Assembly: GCA_001704765.1 (NCBI GenBank)
Contig: MBFK01000061.1
Coordinates: 124,001-188,000 of the forward strand
Reading direction: 5' to 3'
DNA from: Sinorhizobium shofinae
Lineage (GTDB): Bacteria; Pseudomonadota; Alphaproteobacteria; Rhizobiales; Rhizobiaceae
Length of the DNA: 64,000 bases
A model generated the notes under the pieces. The model was not told the DNA's origin. It was given only the letters and a program-made list of their open reading frames with translations, and did no database searches. How positions within the stretch are numbered: the stretch's first letter is position 1; every line of letters starts with the position of its first letter. A program made the position numbers and the translations under genes. Shown one piece after another: positions 57,067-64,000 of the stretch.

Positions 57067-58287
57067 ATGAGACGGGTTGTTGTAACGGGCCTCGGCATCG
57101 TTTCCTCGATCGGTAACAATGCCGACGAAGTCACCGCGTCGCTGCGCGAAGCGAAATCGGGCATTACGTTTTCCCCGGATTTCGCCGAACATGGCTTCAA
57201 GTGCCAGGTCTGGGGCCAGCCGACGCTCGATCCGACCGATCTCGTCGACCGGCGCGCCATGCGCTTCCTGTCGCAGGCCGGCGCCTGGAACCACGTGGCG
57301 ATGAAGCAGGCGATTGCCGATGCCGGCCTCGAAGCCGCCGACATCACCAACGAGCGCACCGGCATCATCATGGGCTCCGGCGGCGCCTCGACGCGCACGA
57401 TCGTCGAGGCCGCCGAAACCACCCGCAAGAACAGCAGTCCCAAGCGCATCGGGCCCTTCGCGGTGCCGAAGGCAATGTCCTCGACGGCTTCCGCAACGCT
57501 TGCCACCTGGTTCCAGATCCACGGCGTCAACTACTCGATCTCGTCCGCCTGCTCGACCTCGGCGCATTGCATCGGCAACGCCGCGGAAATGATCCAGTGG
57601 GGCAAGCAGGACGTGATGTTCGCCGGCGGCCACGAAGACCTCGACTGGACAATGTCGAACCTCTTCGATGCCATGGGCGCCATGTCCTCCAAGTTCAACG
57701 ACACGCCTTCCTCCGCCTCGCGCGCCTATGACGTCGACCGCGACGGCTTCGTGATCGCCGGCGGCGCCGGCGTCCTCGTCCTCGAGGAACTTGAGCACGC
57801 CAAGGCCCGCGGCGCCAAGATCTATGCCGAAATCGTCGGCTATGGCGCGACCTCGGACGGCTACGACATGGTCGCCCCCTCCGGCGAAGGCGCGGTCCGC
57901 TGCATGCGCCAGGCGCTTTCCACGGTCAAGGGCGATGTCGACTACATCAACACCCACGGAACCTCGACGCCGGTCGGCGACCAGAAGGAGATCGGCGCCA
58001 TCCGCGAGGTCTTCGGCGAGAAGATGCCGCACATCCAGTCGACAAAATCGCTGACCGGCCATTCGCTGGGCGCGGCCGGCGTGCAGGAATCGATCTACGG
58101 CCTGTTGATGATGCAGGCCGGCTTCATTGGCGAAAGCGCGCATATCGACACACTCGACCCCGAATTCGAAGGCGTGCCGATTGTCCGCAAGCGCATCGAC
58201 AACGCCAAGATCGACACGGTTCTCTCGAACTCCTTCGGTTTCGGCGGCACGAACGCGACGCTCGTCTTCCAGCGCTATAACGGATAA
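57067..58287 (+). CDS. fabB: 3-oxoacyl-ACP synthase I
   Basis: 406 residues. Catalytic Cys162 ([10 protein letters not shown]), His297 ([11 protein letters not shown]) and His332 ([10 protein letters not shown]) form the KAS I triad. It elongates the cis-3-decenoyl-ACP made by FabA. The N-terminus [20 protein letters not shown] and the FGFGGTNAT loop near the end are complete. Only 4 bp separate its stop from fabI. Confidence 0.98.
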   Translation: MRRVVVTGLGIVSSIGNNADEVTASLREAKSGITFSPDFAEHGFKCQVWGQPTLDPTDLVDRRAMRFLSQAGAWNHVAMKQAIADAGLEAADITNERTGIIMGSGGASTRTIVEAAETTRKNSSPKRIGPFAVPKAMSSTASATLATWFQIHGVNYSISSACSTSAHCIGNAAEMIQWGKQDVMFAGGHEDLDWTMSNLFDAMGAMSSKFNDTPSSASRAYDVDRDGFVIAGGAGVLVLEELEHAKARGAKIYAEIVGYGATSDGYDMVAPSGEGAVRCMRQALSTVKGDVDYINTHGTSTPVGDQKEIGAIREVFGEKMPHIQSTKSLTGHSLGAAGVQESIYGLLMMQAGFIGESAHIDTLDPEFEGVPIVRKRIDNAKIDTVLSNSFGFGGTNATLVFQRYNG

Positions 58288-58291
58288 CAAG

Positions 58292-59098
58292 ATGAACGGA
58301 CTGATGAACGGAAAGCGCGGCCTCATCATGGGTGTGGCCAACAACCATTCTATCGCCTGGGGGATCGCCAAGGCACTCGCCGCGCAAGGCGCCGAACTGG
58401 CCTTCACCTATCAGGGCGAGGCGCTCGGCAAGCGCGTCAAGCCGCTCGCCGCAGAGGTGAATTCCGACTTCCTGTTGCCCTGCGACGTCGAGGACATCGC
58501 TTCCGTCGACGCCGTCATCGACACGATCAAGGAACGCTGGGGCAAGCTCGACTTTATCGTCCATGCCATCGGCTTCTCCGACAAGAGCGAACTGAAAGGT
58601 CTTTACGCGGACACGACGCGGGAGAATTTCAGCCGCACCATGGTGATCTCCTGCTTCTCCTTCACCGAGATCGCCAAGCGGGCCGCCGAACTCATGAGCG
58701 AAGGCGGCACGATGCTGACGCTCACCTATGGCGGCTCGATGCGGGTGATGCCGAACTACAATGTCATGGGCGTCGCCAAGGCGGCGCTGGAGGCCTCGGT
58801 GCGCTATCTCGCAGCCGACTACGGCGTGCGCGGCATCCGCGTCAATGCGATCTCCGCCGGCCCGATCCGCACGCTGGCTGGCGCCGGCATTTCGGATGCA
58901 CGCGCCATGCTCTCCTGGCAGCAGAAGAACTCGCCGCTGCGGCGCACCGTCACCATCGAGGACGTCGGCAGTTCGGCTCTCTACCTGCTTTCGGGCCTTT
59001 CGCGCGGCGTCACCGGTGAGATCCATTATGTGGATTCCGGCTACAACATCACCTCGATGCCGACGCTCGATACTTTGCGTGTGGCTGACGCGGAGTAA
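58292..59098 (+). CDS. fabI: Enoyl-ACP reductase (NADH)
   Basis: 268 residues. The start at 58292 places the catalytic Tyr156 and Lys163 (NYNVMGVAKAAL) exactly where they lie in E. coli FabI. The dinucleotide motif GVANNHSIAWGIA and the AGPIRTLAGAGI substrate loop are present. It completes each fatty-acid elongation round. Third gene of the fabA-fabB-fabI operon. Rhizobia may carry a second FabI elsewhere. Confidence 0.96.
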   Translation: MNGLMNGKRGLIMGVANNHSIAWGIAKALAAQGAELAFTYQGEALGKRVKPLAAEVNSDFLLPCDVEDIASVDAVIDTIKERWGKLDFIVHAIGFSDKSELKGLYADTTRENFSRTMVISCFSFTEIAKRAAELMSEGGTMLTLTYGGSMRVMPNYNVMGVAKAALEASVRYLAADYGVRGIRVNAISAGPIRTLAGAGISDARAMLSWQQKNSPLRRTVTIEDVGSSALYLLSGLSRGVTGEIHYVDSGYNITSMPTLDTLRVADAE

Positions 59099-59179
59099 TA
59101 ATAAGACCAGCCGGTCAGGCGTCCGAATCGGCAGTTCTCTTAATGGCGAGTAAACCTCGAAAGCGTTGGGGCGATATTG

Positions 59180-59282
59180 CCCCTCACCCTAGCCTCTCCC
59201 CGCAAGCGGCGAGAGGGGACTTTGGGGCGGAGCGCTGCCGCGAGTCTCCTTCGCCCCACTTGCGGGGAGAAGGTGCCGGCAG
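59180..59282. repeat. Paired-hairpin rhizobial repeat
   Basis: Two hairpins: CCTCTCCCC with CGAGAGG, then TTCGCCCC with CGGGGAGAA, joined by TTTGGGGCGGAGCGCTGCCG. The reverse strand can be read as a run of translated repeat (APSPRKWGEG). The repeat abuts and cuts off a transposase remnant. Confidence 0.75.
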
Positions 59283-59656
59283 GCTCGGCTCTGGCCGGAG
59301 CGTCTGGGCCAGCAAGGCCAAGAGACGGGCGTCGAGCCGGTCGGTCTTGGCGAGATAGCCGCAGCAGCGGGCAAACATTCGAGCCCGCAGCGGATCGACG
59401 ATGGCGACAGCAAAGCCCTCGGCGCTGAGGGAGCGATGGGCCAGGCGATGGAACTTACCAGTTGCCTCCATCACGGTGCAAGCGGGTGCCAGCTGGGCGA
59501 GAATCCGCTTCAACTGACGATGCCGCTTTTTTCATTGCTGAGCCGCCGGCAGTGGCCCTGCGGATGGATATGGATATCCAGCCACTCTTTACACACAGCC
59601 ACGCCGACATAAACTGAGGGCGCCGCGTCGTGTTTGGACGAAACCTTGCCTTGCAT
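59283..59656 (-). pseudogene. IS110-family transposase remnant
   Basis: The minus strand encodes about 120 residues of an IS110-type DEDD transposase N-terminus in two frames. First, from ATG 59656: SVYVGVAVCKEWLDIHIHPQ, in which the first catalytic Asp (normally VGVDVCK) is Ala, ending in a TGA near 59514. Then, one base shifted: VMEATGKFHRLAHRSLSAEG, AKTDRLDARLLALLAQTLRP. After that the frame runs into the palindromic repeat at 59282. No transposase C-terminus or terminal repeats are seen. Dead element. Confidence 0.8.
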
Positions 59657-59872
59657 GCGGGACTTGCTCCCCATCATCTGTTCAGGACAAACGCGAAGAC
59701 GGGCAGACCAAACTCATCCACGGTTCAAGCCAAGGGGCAAACGGTCCCGACCGCCAGATCCCTCGGGGGCTGCATTCCCCGAGGGGTCACGCCCAAGCCT
59801 AAAACCGAGACGCAAAACAATCATGCAAGGGGGGAAATGTGCCGGTAAGCCGCTCGACGTCGCTGTAGATCG

Positions 59873-60889
59873 TCAGCGCTTCGCCCAGAGCACCTTGAAG
59901 CGGGCATTGCGGCAGGTCTCGCCGCTTTCCTTGAAGCTCTCCGCCAGAACCTGTTCGTAGGGCAGGCCGCGATTGGCGACCAGCATCAGCCGGCCGCCCT
60001 GCTTCAGGGCCTTGGCGGCCGCCTTGATCATCGCCGCCCCGAGCGCCGGCTCGGCCGCGTGGCCCTCGTGGAAGGGCGGGTTCATCACAATCAGATCGTA
60101 TTTGTCGCGCGTTTCCTCGCTCGTCAGATCGAGCCAGTGGAAGCGCGCCGGCGTCGAGGGGGCATTCGCCGTCATGTTGGCACGCGCGGCCTCCAGAGAG
60201 CCATAGTCCGCCTCGAACAGGTCGATGCCCTTGAGGCTCGGCGAGGCCTCGGCGAGCTTCACCGAAAGGTAACCCCAGCCGGCGCCAAAATCCGCCGCAT
60301 GGCCGGTGAAATCGCGCGGCAGGCGGGAGGCGAGCAGTTCCGAGCCGGCATCGACGCGGTCGTGCGAGAACATGCCGGGCGCCGCCTCGAATGCACCGTC
60401 GAGGCGCACCGGGACCTTGGCGAGCTTGGCGACCGCCTCGGAGACATCCTCCGGCCGCGTGAACCAGAAGGCGACACCATGGTATTTGGGCAGCGAGTCA
60501 CCATCCCAGCCGAACTTGCCGATCTTCTTGCGAAGCGGCTGAATGCCGTCCTCCTTACCGCCGGCGACGACGATCAGCGCGCCGGCGCGGGTACGTTTCA
60601 GCGCCTCGGCAATGCGGTCCTCGTTTTCGCCCTTGTGCTTGCCGCAGAGCACCAGCGCCGCGTCGTAGCCCTCGCCTGAGGCGACTGGTGCTGCGTCGGC
60701 ACGCGCCGCCTCCAGGGCGCGATAGAGGGATTTAAGCGGCTGAACCGCCGAGACTGACGCGTCGAAGCCTTCCGGCAGCCTGTAACCCGCTTCCGCGCCG
60801 AGAAAGAGGACGCGCTCGCCCTCCCCCGGCGGATCGATGACGCCGGCTTCAAATGGGTGGAACAGGGTTTTCAGCGCGTCGCGGCTCAT
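59873..60889 (-). CDS. rsmC: 16S rRNA (guanine-N2)-methyltransferase RsmC
   Basis: 338 residues with two tandem Rossmann-like methyltransferase domains, the N-terminal one inactive, as in RsmC. The catalytic half has the SAM motif AADFGAGWGYLSVKL (about 199-213) and the N2-guanine methylation motif NPPFHEG (270-276). It modifies G1207 of 16S rRNA. Start at 60889. It is flanked by the IS110 remnant and a mosaic repeat. Confidence 0.9.
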   Translation of the reverse strand: MSRDALKTLFHPFEAGVIDPPGEGERVLFLGAEAGYRLPEGFDASVSAVQPLKSLYRALEAARADAAPVASGEGYDAALVLCGKHKGENEDRIAEALKRTRAGALIVVAGGKEDGIQPLRKKIGKFGWDGDSLPKYHGVAFWFTRPEDVSEAVAKLAKVPVRLDGAFEAAPGMFSHDRVDAGSELLASRLPRDFTGHAADFGAGWGYLSVKLAEASPSLKGIDLFEADYGSLEAARANMTANAPSTPARFHWLDLTSEETRDKYDLIVMNPPFHEGHAAEPALGAAMIKAAAKALKQGGRLMLVANRGLPYEQVLAESFKESGETCRNARFKVLWAKR

Positions 60890-60937
60890 AGGGTGATTTC
60901 CGTTTGAGAAACTATCGGTCGAGATGCGGGCCGGCTC

Positions 60938-61000
60938 ACTAGAGCATGCAAGTTTCTAGAACGTCCATTGCGCGTTCAGTTGAACGACGGCGCTCCAGGC
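60938..61000. repeat. Rhizobial mosaic repeat, CTAGAGCG type (copy 2)
   Basis: CTAGAGCATGCAAGTTTCTA continues with GAACGTCCATTGCGCG, then GAACGACGGCGCTCCAG. It matches the block order at 46600-46660 and lies between rsmC and pnp. Confidence 0.65.
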
Positions 61001-61025
61001 AAAGTCTTGTCCCGCCTATGAGAAA

Positions 61026-61052
61026 GGGCGCGAAACGATCCGCTCCGCGCCC
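61026..61052 (-). terminator. Probable terminator of pnp
   Basis: GGGCGCG (61026-61032) pairs with CGCGCCC (61046-61052). On the minus strand the stem ends in CCUUU. It lies 25 bp past the pnp stop. Confidence 0.65.
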
Positions 61053-61076
61053 CGATTGGATTTAGCTGAAGCCGGC

Positions 61077-63239
61077 TTATTCGGCCGCTTCGCCGCCGTC
61101 CTTTTTCTCGGACTTTTCGCCCTTTTCGGCGACGATCTCCTTGCCGGTCGCCTGGTCGACGACCTTCATGGAGAGGCGAACCTTGCCGCGCTCATCGAAG
61201 CCCATCAGCTTGACCCAGACCTTGTCGCCTTCCTTGACGACATCGGTCGTCTTGGCGACGCGCTCGGAGGCGAGCTGCGAGATGTGGACGAGGCCGTCGC
61301 GGGCGCCGAAGAAATTGACGAAGGCGCCGAAATCGGCGGTCTTGACGACCGTGCCTTCGTAGATCTGGCCGACTTCCGGCTCGGCGACGATCGAGTGGAT
61401 CCACTTGCGGGCGGCTTCGATCTCCTTGCCCGACGAGGAAGCGATCTTGACGGTTCCGTCGTCTTCGATGTTGATCTTGGCGCCGGTCTTCTCGACGATC
61501 TCGCGGATGACCTTGCCGCCGGAGCCGATGACTTCGCGGATCTTGTCGACCGGAATGTTCATGACCTCGATGCGCGGCGCGAATTCACCGAGCTGGCCGC
61601 GGCTCTCGGAAATGGCCTTGGCCATTTCGCCGAGGATGTGCATGCGGCCGCCCTTGGCCTGGTTGAGCGCAACACCCATGATCTCTTCGGTGATGCCCTC
61701 GATCTTGATGTCCATCTGCAGCGAGGTGATGCCGGCTTCCGTACCGGCAACCTTGAAGTCCATGTCGCCGAGATGATCCTCGTCACCGAGGATGTCGGAG
61801 AGAACCGCGAAGCGGTCGCCTTCCTTGATCAGGCCCATGGCGATACCGGCGACCGGCTTGGCGAGCGGCACGCCCGCATCCATCAGCGCCAGCGAGGTGC
61901 CGCAGACGGTTGCCATCGAGGAGGAGCCGTTCGACTCGGTGATTTCCGAGACGACGCGCAGCGTATAGGGGAACTGCTCCGCCGTCGGCAGCATCGGATG
62001 GATGGCGCGCCAGGCGAGCTTGCCGTGGCCGATTTCACGGCGGCCCGGAGATCCCATGCGGCCCGTCTCACCGACCGAGAAGGGCGGGAAGTTGTAGTGC
62101 AGCATGAAGTTTTCCTTGTACATGCCGGTCAAGGAATCGACATACTGCTCGTCTTCGCCGGTGCCGAGGGTGGCAACGACGATCGCCTGCGTCTCACCAC
62201 GGGTGAAGAGCGAGGAGCCGTGGGTGCGCGGCAGGATGCCGACTTCGGCGACGATCGGGCGAACCGTGACGAGATCGCGGCCGTCGATGCGGCTCTGGGT
62301 ATCGAGGATGTTCCAGCGAACGATCTTGGCCTGTAGGTGCTTGAAGACCGAGGCGATTTCTTCTGCCGTGTGGGCAGGGTTCTCGATGCCTTCCGGCAGG
62401 AAGTGCTCCTTCACTTTGGCCTTGACTGCGTCGACAGCGGCATAGCGTGCTGCCTTCTCGGTGATCTTGTAGGCGTTGCGCAGCTCATCTTCGGCAATCG
62501 CCAGCATGGCGTTTTCAAGAGTGGAATGGTCTTCCGGATCGAACTCGCGCGGCTCCTTGGCGGCGACTTCGGCGAGCTTGATGATCGCGTCGATCACCGG
62601 CTGGAAGCCCCGCTGGCCGAAAACGACCGCGCCGAGCATGACGTCTTCCGGCAGTTCCTTGGCTTCGGACTCGACCATCAGCACCGCTTCCTGCGTGCCG
62701 GCGACGACCAGATCCAGCGAGGATTCGTCCATTTCGTCGAGGTGCGGGTTGAGCACGTATTCGCCGTTGATGTAACCGACGCGGGCACCGCCAATCGGTC
62801 CCATGAAGGGAATGCCGGAGAGCGTCAGCGCCGCGGAGGCTGCGACCATCGAGACAACGTCCGGATTGTTTTCAAGGTCATGCTGCATGACCGTGACGAT
62901 CACCTGGGTGTCGTTCTTGTAGCCGTCAGGAAAAAGCGGGCGGATCGGCCGGTCGATCAGCCGCGAGACGAGCGTCTCGTTTTCACTTGGGCGGCCTTCA
63001 CGCTTGAAATAACCGCCAGGGATCTTGCCGGCGGCATAGGTCTTTTCCTGGTAATTGACGGTCAGCGGGAAGAAATCCTGACCGGGCTTCGGTGCCTTGG
63101 CGGAAACCACCGTGGCGAGGACGACTGTTTCGCCGTAGGTGGCGAGAACGGCACCATCGGCCTGGCGGGCGATCTTGCCGGTTTCGAGCTTGAGCGGACG
63201 CCCAGCCCATTCGATTTCTACCTTGTGGGTCTCGAACAT
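61077..63239 (-). CDS. pnp: Polyribonucleotide nucleotidyltransferase
   Basis: 720 residues from the ATG at 63239 behind GAAGGACAGAAC. Two RNase PH domains (first: [20 protein letters not shown], second: [20 protein letters not shown]) joined by a helical domain, then KH ([20 protein letters not shown]) and S1 ([20 protein letters not shown]) domains. It degrades RNA phosphorolytically and is a degradosome partner. The acidic [12 protein letters not shown] tail is C-terminal. rpsO lies upstream on the same strand, the conserved order, but with 450 bp between. Confidence 0.98.
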   Translation of the reverse strand: MFETHKVEIEWAGRPLKLETGKIARQADGAVLATYGETVVLATVVSAKAPKPGQDFFPLTVNYQEKTYAAGKIPGGYFKREGRPSENETLVSRLIDRPIRPLFPDGYKNDTQVIVTVMQHDLENNPDVVSMVAASAALTLSGIPFMGPIGGARVGYINGEYVLNPHLDEMDESSLDLVVAGTQEAVLMVESEAKELPEDVMLGAVVFGQRGFQPVIDAIIKLAEVAAKEPREFDPEDHSTLENAMLAIAEDELRNAYKITEKAARYAAVDAVKAKVKEHFLPEGIENPAHTAEEIASVFKHLQAKIVRWNILDTQSRIDGRDLVTVRPIVAEVGILPRTHGSSLFTRGETQAIVVATLGTGEDEQYVDSLTGMYKENFMLHYNFPPFSVGETGRMGSPGRREIGHGKLAWRAIHPMLPTAEQFPYTLRVVSEITESNGSSSMATVCGTSLALMDAGVPLAKPVAGIAMGLIKEGDRFAVLSDILGDEDHLGDMDFKVAGTEAGITSLQMDIKIEGITEEIMGVALNQAKGGRMHILGEMAKAISESRGQLGEFAPRIEVMNIPVDKIREVIGSGGKVIREIVEKTGAKINIEDDGTVKIASSSGKEIEAARKWIHSIVAEPEVGQIYEGTVVKTADFGAFVNFFGARDGLVHISQLASERVAKTTDVVKEGDKVWVKLMGFDERGKVRLSMKVVDQATGKEIVAEKGEKSEKKDGGEAAE

Positions 63240-63526
63240 GTTCTGTCCTTCGTGTGCGGAGACCGGCCGCGGCTGTTGCAGCGCGGGCGATCTTGGTGCC
63301 GCTTGGTGTGGCGCATCACGGGCAAGACAACGGGAGGCTTCAATCAGAACCGGCCGCTCACCGCTTTGCCGCGCTGCCCGCATGGAAGCGCTTCGGCAAG
63401 CAGGCGCCGAAGCATCCTGCAATCCTGCCCCATGACGGGCCATCAGTTGATCCGCGATACCGGCCCATCCGGCTCGCTGGACATCGCTCCCATCTTACGC
63501 CCCTCCGGCGCCCATGGGAGACTTTT

Positions 63527-63630
63527 CTACAGCGCCGTGCGTCTTTCAAACGGACAAGGGTCGCTGTAGCACTTTGAATTCCTGCATGTTTTCATCCTTG
63601 AATCAGCTTGGATCCAAGGATGCATGCAGT
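63527..63630 (-). repeat. Rhizobial intergenic mosaic repeat (copy 2, inverted)
   Basis: Read on the minus strand, it contains GAATTCAAAGTGCTACAGCG, ACCCTTGTCCG and CACGGCGCTGTAG, in the order seen at 5437-5540. It also forms CATCCTTG/CAAGGATG. It sits in the rpsO-pnp gap; 63240-63526 otherwise shows no gene. Confidence 0.7.
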
Positions 63631-63647
63631 GGGCGCCGAGCGCCCAA

Positions 63648-63681
63648 TAAAGAACCGGCGGATCGCCGAGCGACCCGCCGG
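63648..63681 (-). terminator. Rho-independent terminator of rpsO
   Basis: CCGGCGG (63655-63661) pairs with CCGCCGG (63675-63681). On the minus strand the stem is followed by TTCTTTATT. It lies right after the rpsO stop, separating rpsO from pnp. Confidence 0.78.
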
Positions 63682-63689
63682 ACAGTCGA

Positions 63690-63959
63690 TTAGCGACGGA
63701 TGCCGAGGGCACCGATCAGCTTGCTGTAGCGCGCTTCGTCTTTCTTCTTCAGATAGTCGAGGAGCGAACGACGGCTGGAAACCATCGCGAGAAGACCACG
63801 GCGGGAATGGTTGTCCTTCTTGTGATCCTTGAAGTGTTCGGTCAGGTTGTTGATCCGTTCCGTCAGGAGCGCAACCTGTACTTCCGGAGAACCGGTGTCG
63901 CCTTCGACGGTTGCGAATTCCTTGATGAGCTGAGCCTTGCGCTCTGCAGTGATCGACAT
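63690..63959 (-). CDS. rpsO: 30S ribosomal protein S15
   Basis: 89 residues, the standard length. [20 protein letters not shown] with [20 protein letters not shown] and [20 protein letters not shown], ending LIGALGIRR, are invariant S15 features. It organises the central domain of the 30S subunit and may regulate its own mRNA. An AAGGATCAACCG-type site precedes the ATG. The remaining bases of the window (63960-64000) are its leader. Confidence 0.98.
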   Translation of the reverse strand: MSITAERKAQLIKEFATVEGDTGSPEVQVALLTERINNLTEHFKDHKKDNHSRRGLLAMVSSRRSLLDYLKKKDEARYSKLIGALGIRR

Positions 63960-64000
63960 CGGTTGATCCTTTCGATTTCGAGGATTTGAGGGTCGCCGGC

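Noticed and set aside
58127..58291. Extension of fabI into fabB
   Set aside because: The extra 55 residues are an out-of-frame reading of fabB; the catalytic Tyr156/Lys163 numbering supports the start at 58292.
61056..62336. 426-residue frame antisense to pnp
   Set aside because: Low-complexity Asp/Leu/Arg composition opposite a definite pnp gene.

Overview
The window is a stretch of core chromosome from a high-GC alphaproteobacterium of the Rhizobiaceae, most likely the Sinorhizobium/Ensifer group. This rests on the gene set (irr, mbfA, exoD, BA14K, class II aroA, TIGR02300 family), on protein sequences such as AroA and Irr that look like rhizobial orthologues, and on several families of rhizobial intergenic mosaic/palindromic repeats. 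I cannot name the species. No prophage, intact insertion sequence, CRISPR array or rRNA operon is visible; the only mobile-element trace is a decayed IS110-type transposase fragment beside fabI.

Layout. 1-12.0 kb: small regulator/enzyme pairs (EamA exporter/MarR, NAD(P)H oxidoreductase, xseA, XRE regulator/membrane protein, Gfo/Idh oxidoreductase, two aldo/keto reductases, SDR, YciF-like ferritin-fold protein, LysR, NTF2-like and VOC proteins). 12.0-16.5 kb: translation cluster pheT, pheS, rplT, rpmI (all minus). 16.6-20.2 kb: histidine kinase, response regulator, PepSY protein and a secreted TG-rich repeat protein, which lie between rpmI and infC. infC starts with the rare codon ATT. 21-31 kb: alpha/beta hydrolase, a transglutaminase-like protease with a CtrA-type box, mbfA with an Irr-type operator on its promoter, cfa, efp divergent from epmA-epmB, a methyltransferase, an OmpA-like lipoprotein, exoD, and an ABM-domain protein behind a MerR/SoxR-type promoter. 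31-45 kb: HDAC-like amidohydrolase, GNAT, XRE-cupin regulator and MFS carrier, lepA, a ccdAB toxin-antitoxin pair, a GNAT/sugar acetyltransferase/GFA/DoxX operon whose acetyltransferase is frameshifted, a SelW-like/YqaA pair, a short RNase D, a 2-hydroxyacid dehydrogenase and a class III cyclase. 45-64 kb: tRNA-Leu(CAG), BA14K protein, a frameshifted acidic protein, rpsA, cmk, aroA, TIGR02300 protein, tRNA-Ala(GGC), YdcF, TRIC-like channel, irr, fabA-fabB-fabI, rsmC, pnp, rpsO.

How the genes work together. Much of the window is translation (pheST, L20, L35, IF3, EF-P with its two modifying enzymes, LepA, S1, S15, PNPase, RsmC, two tRNAs). A second theme is lipid and envelope (unsaturated fatty-acid synthesis fabA/B/I, cyclopropane synthase, OmpA-like lipoprotein, ExoD). 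A third is iron and redox: the Irr regulator and a likely target, mbfA, are both here, and the mbfA operator matches the iron control element across its -10 box. The least explained parts are the kinase/regulator/PepSY/TG-repeat cluster, the SoxR-type promoter, and the dispersed repeat families. Two single-base frameshifts (near 38540 and 48311) could be real mutations or sequencing errors.
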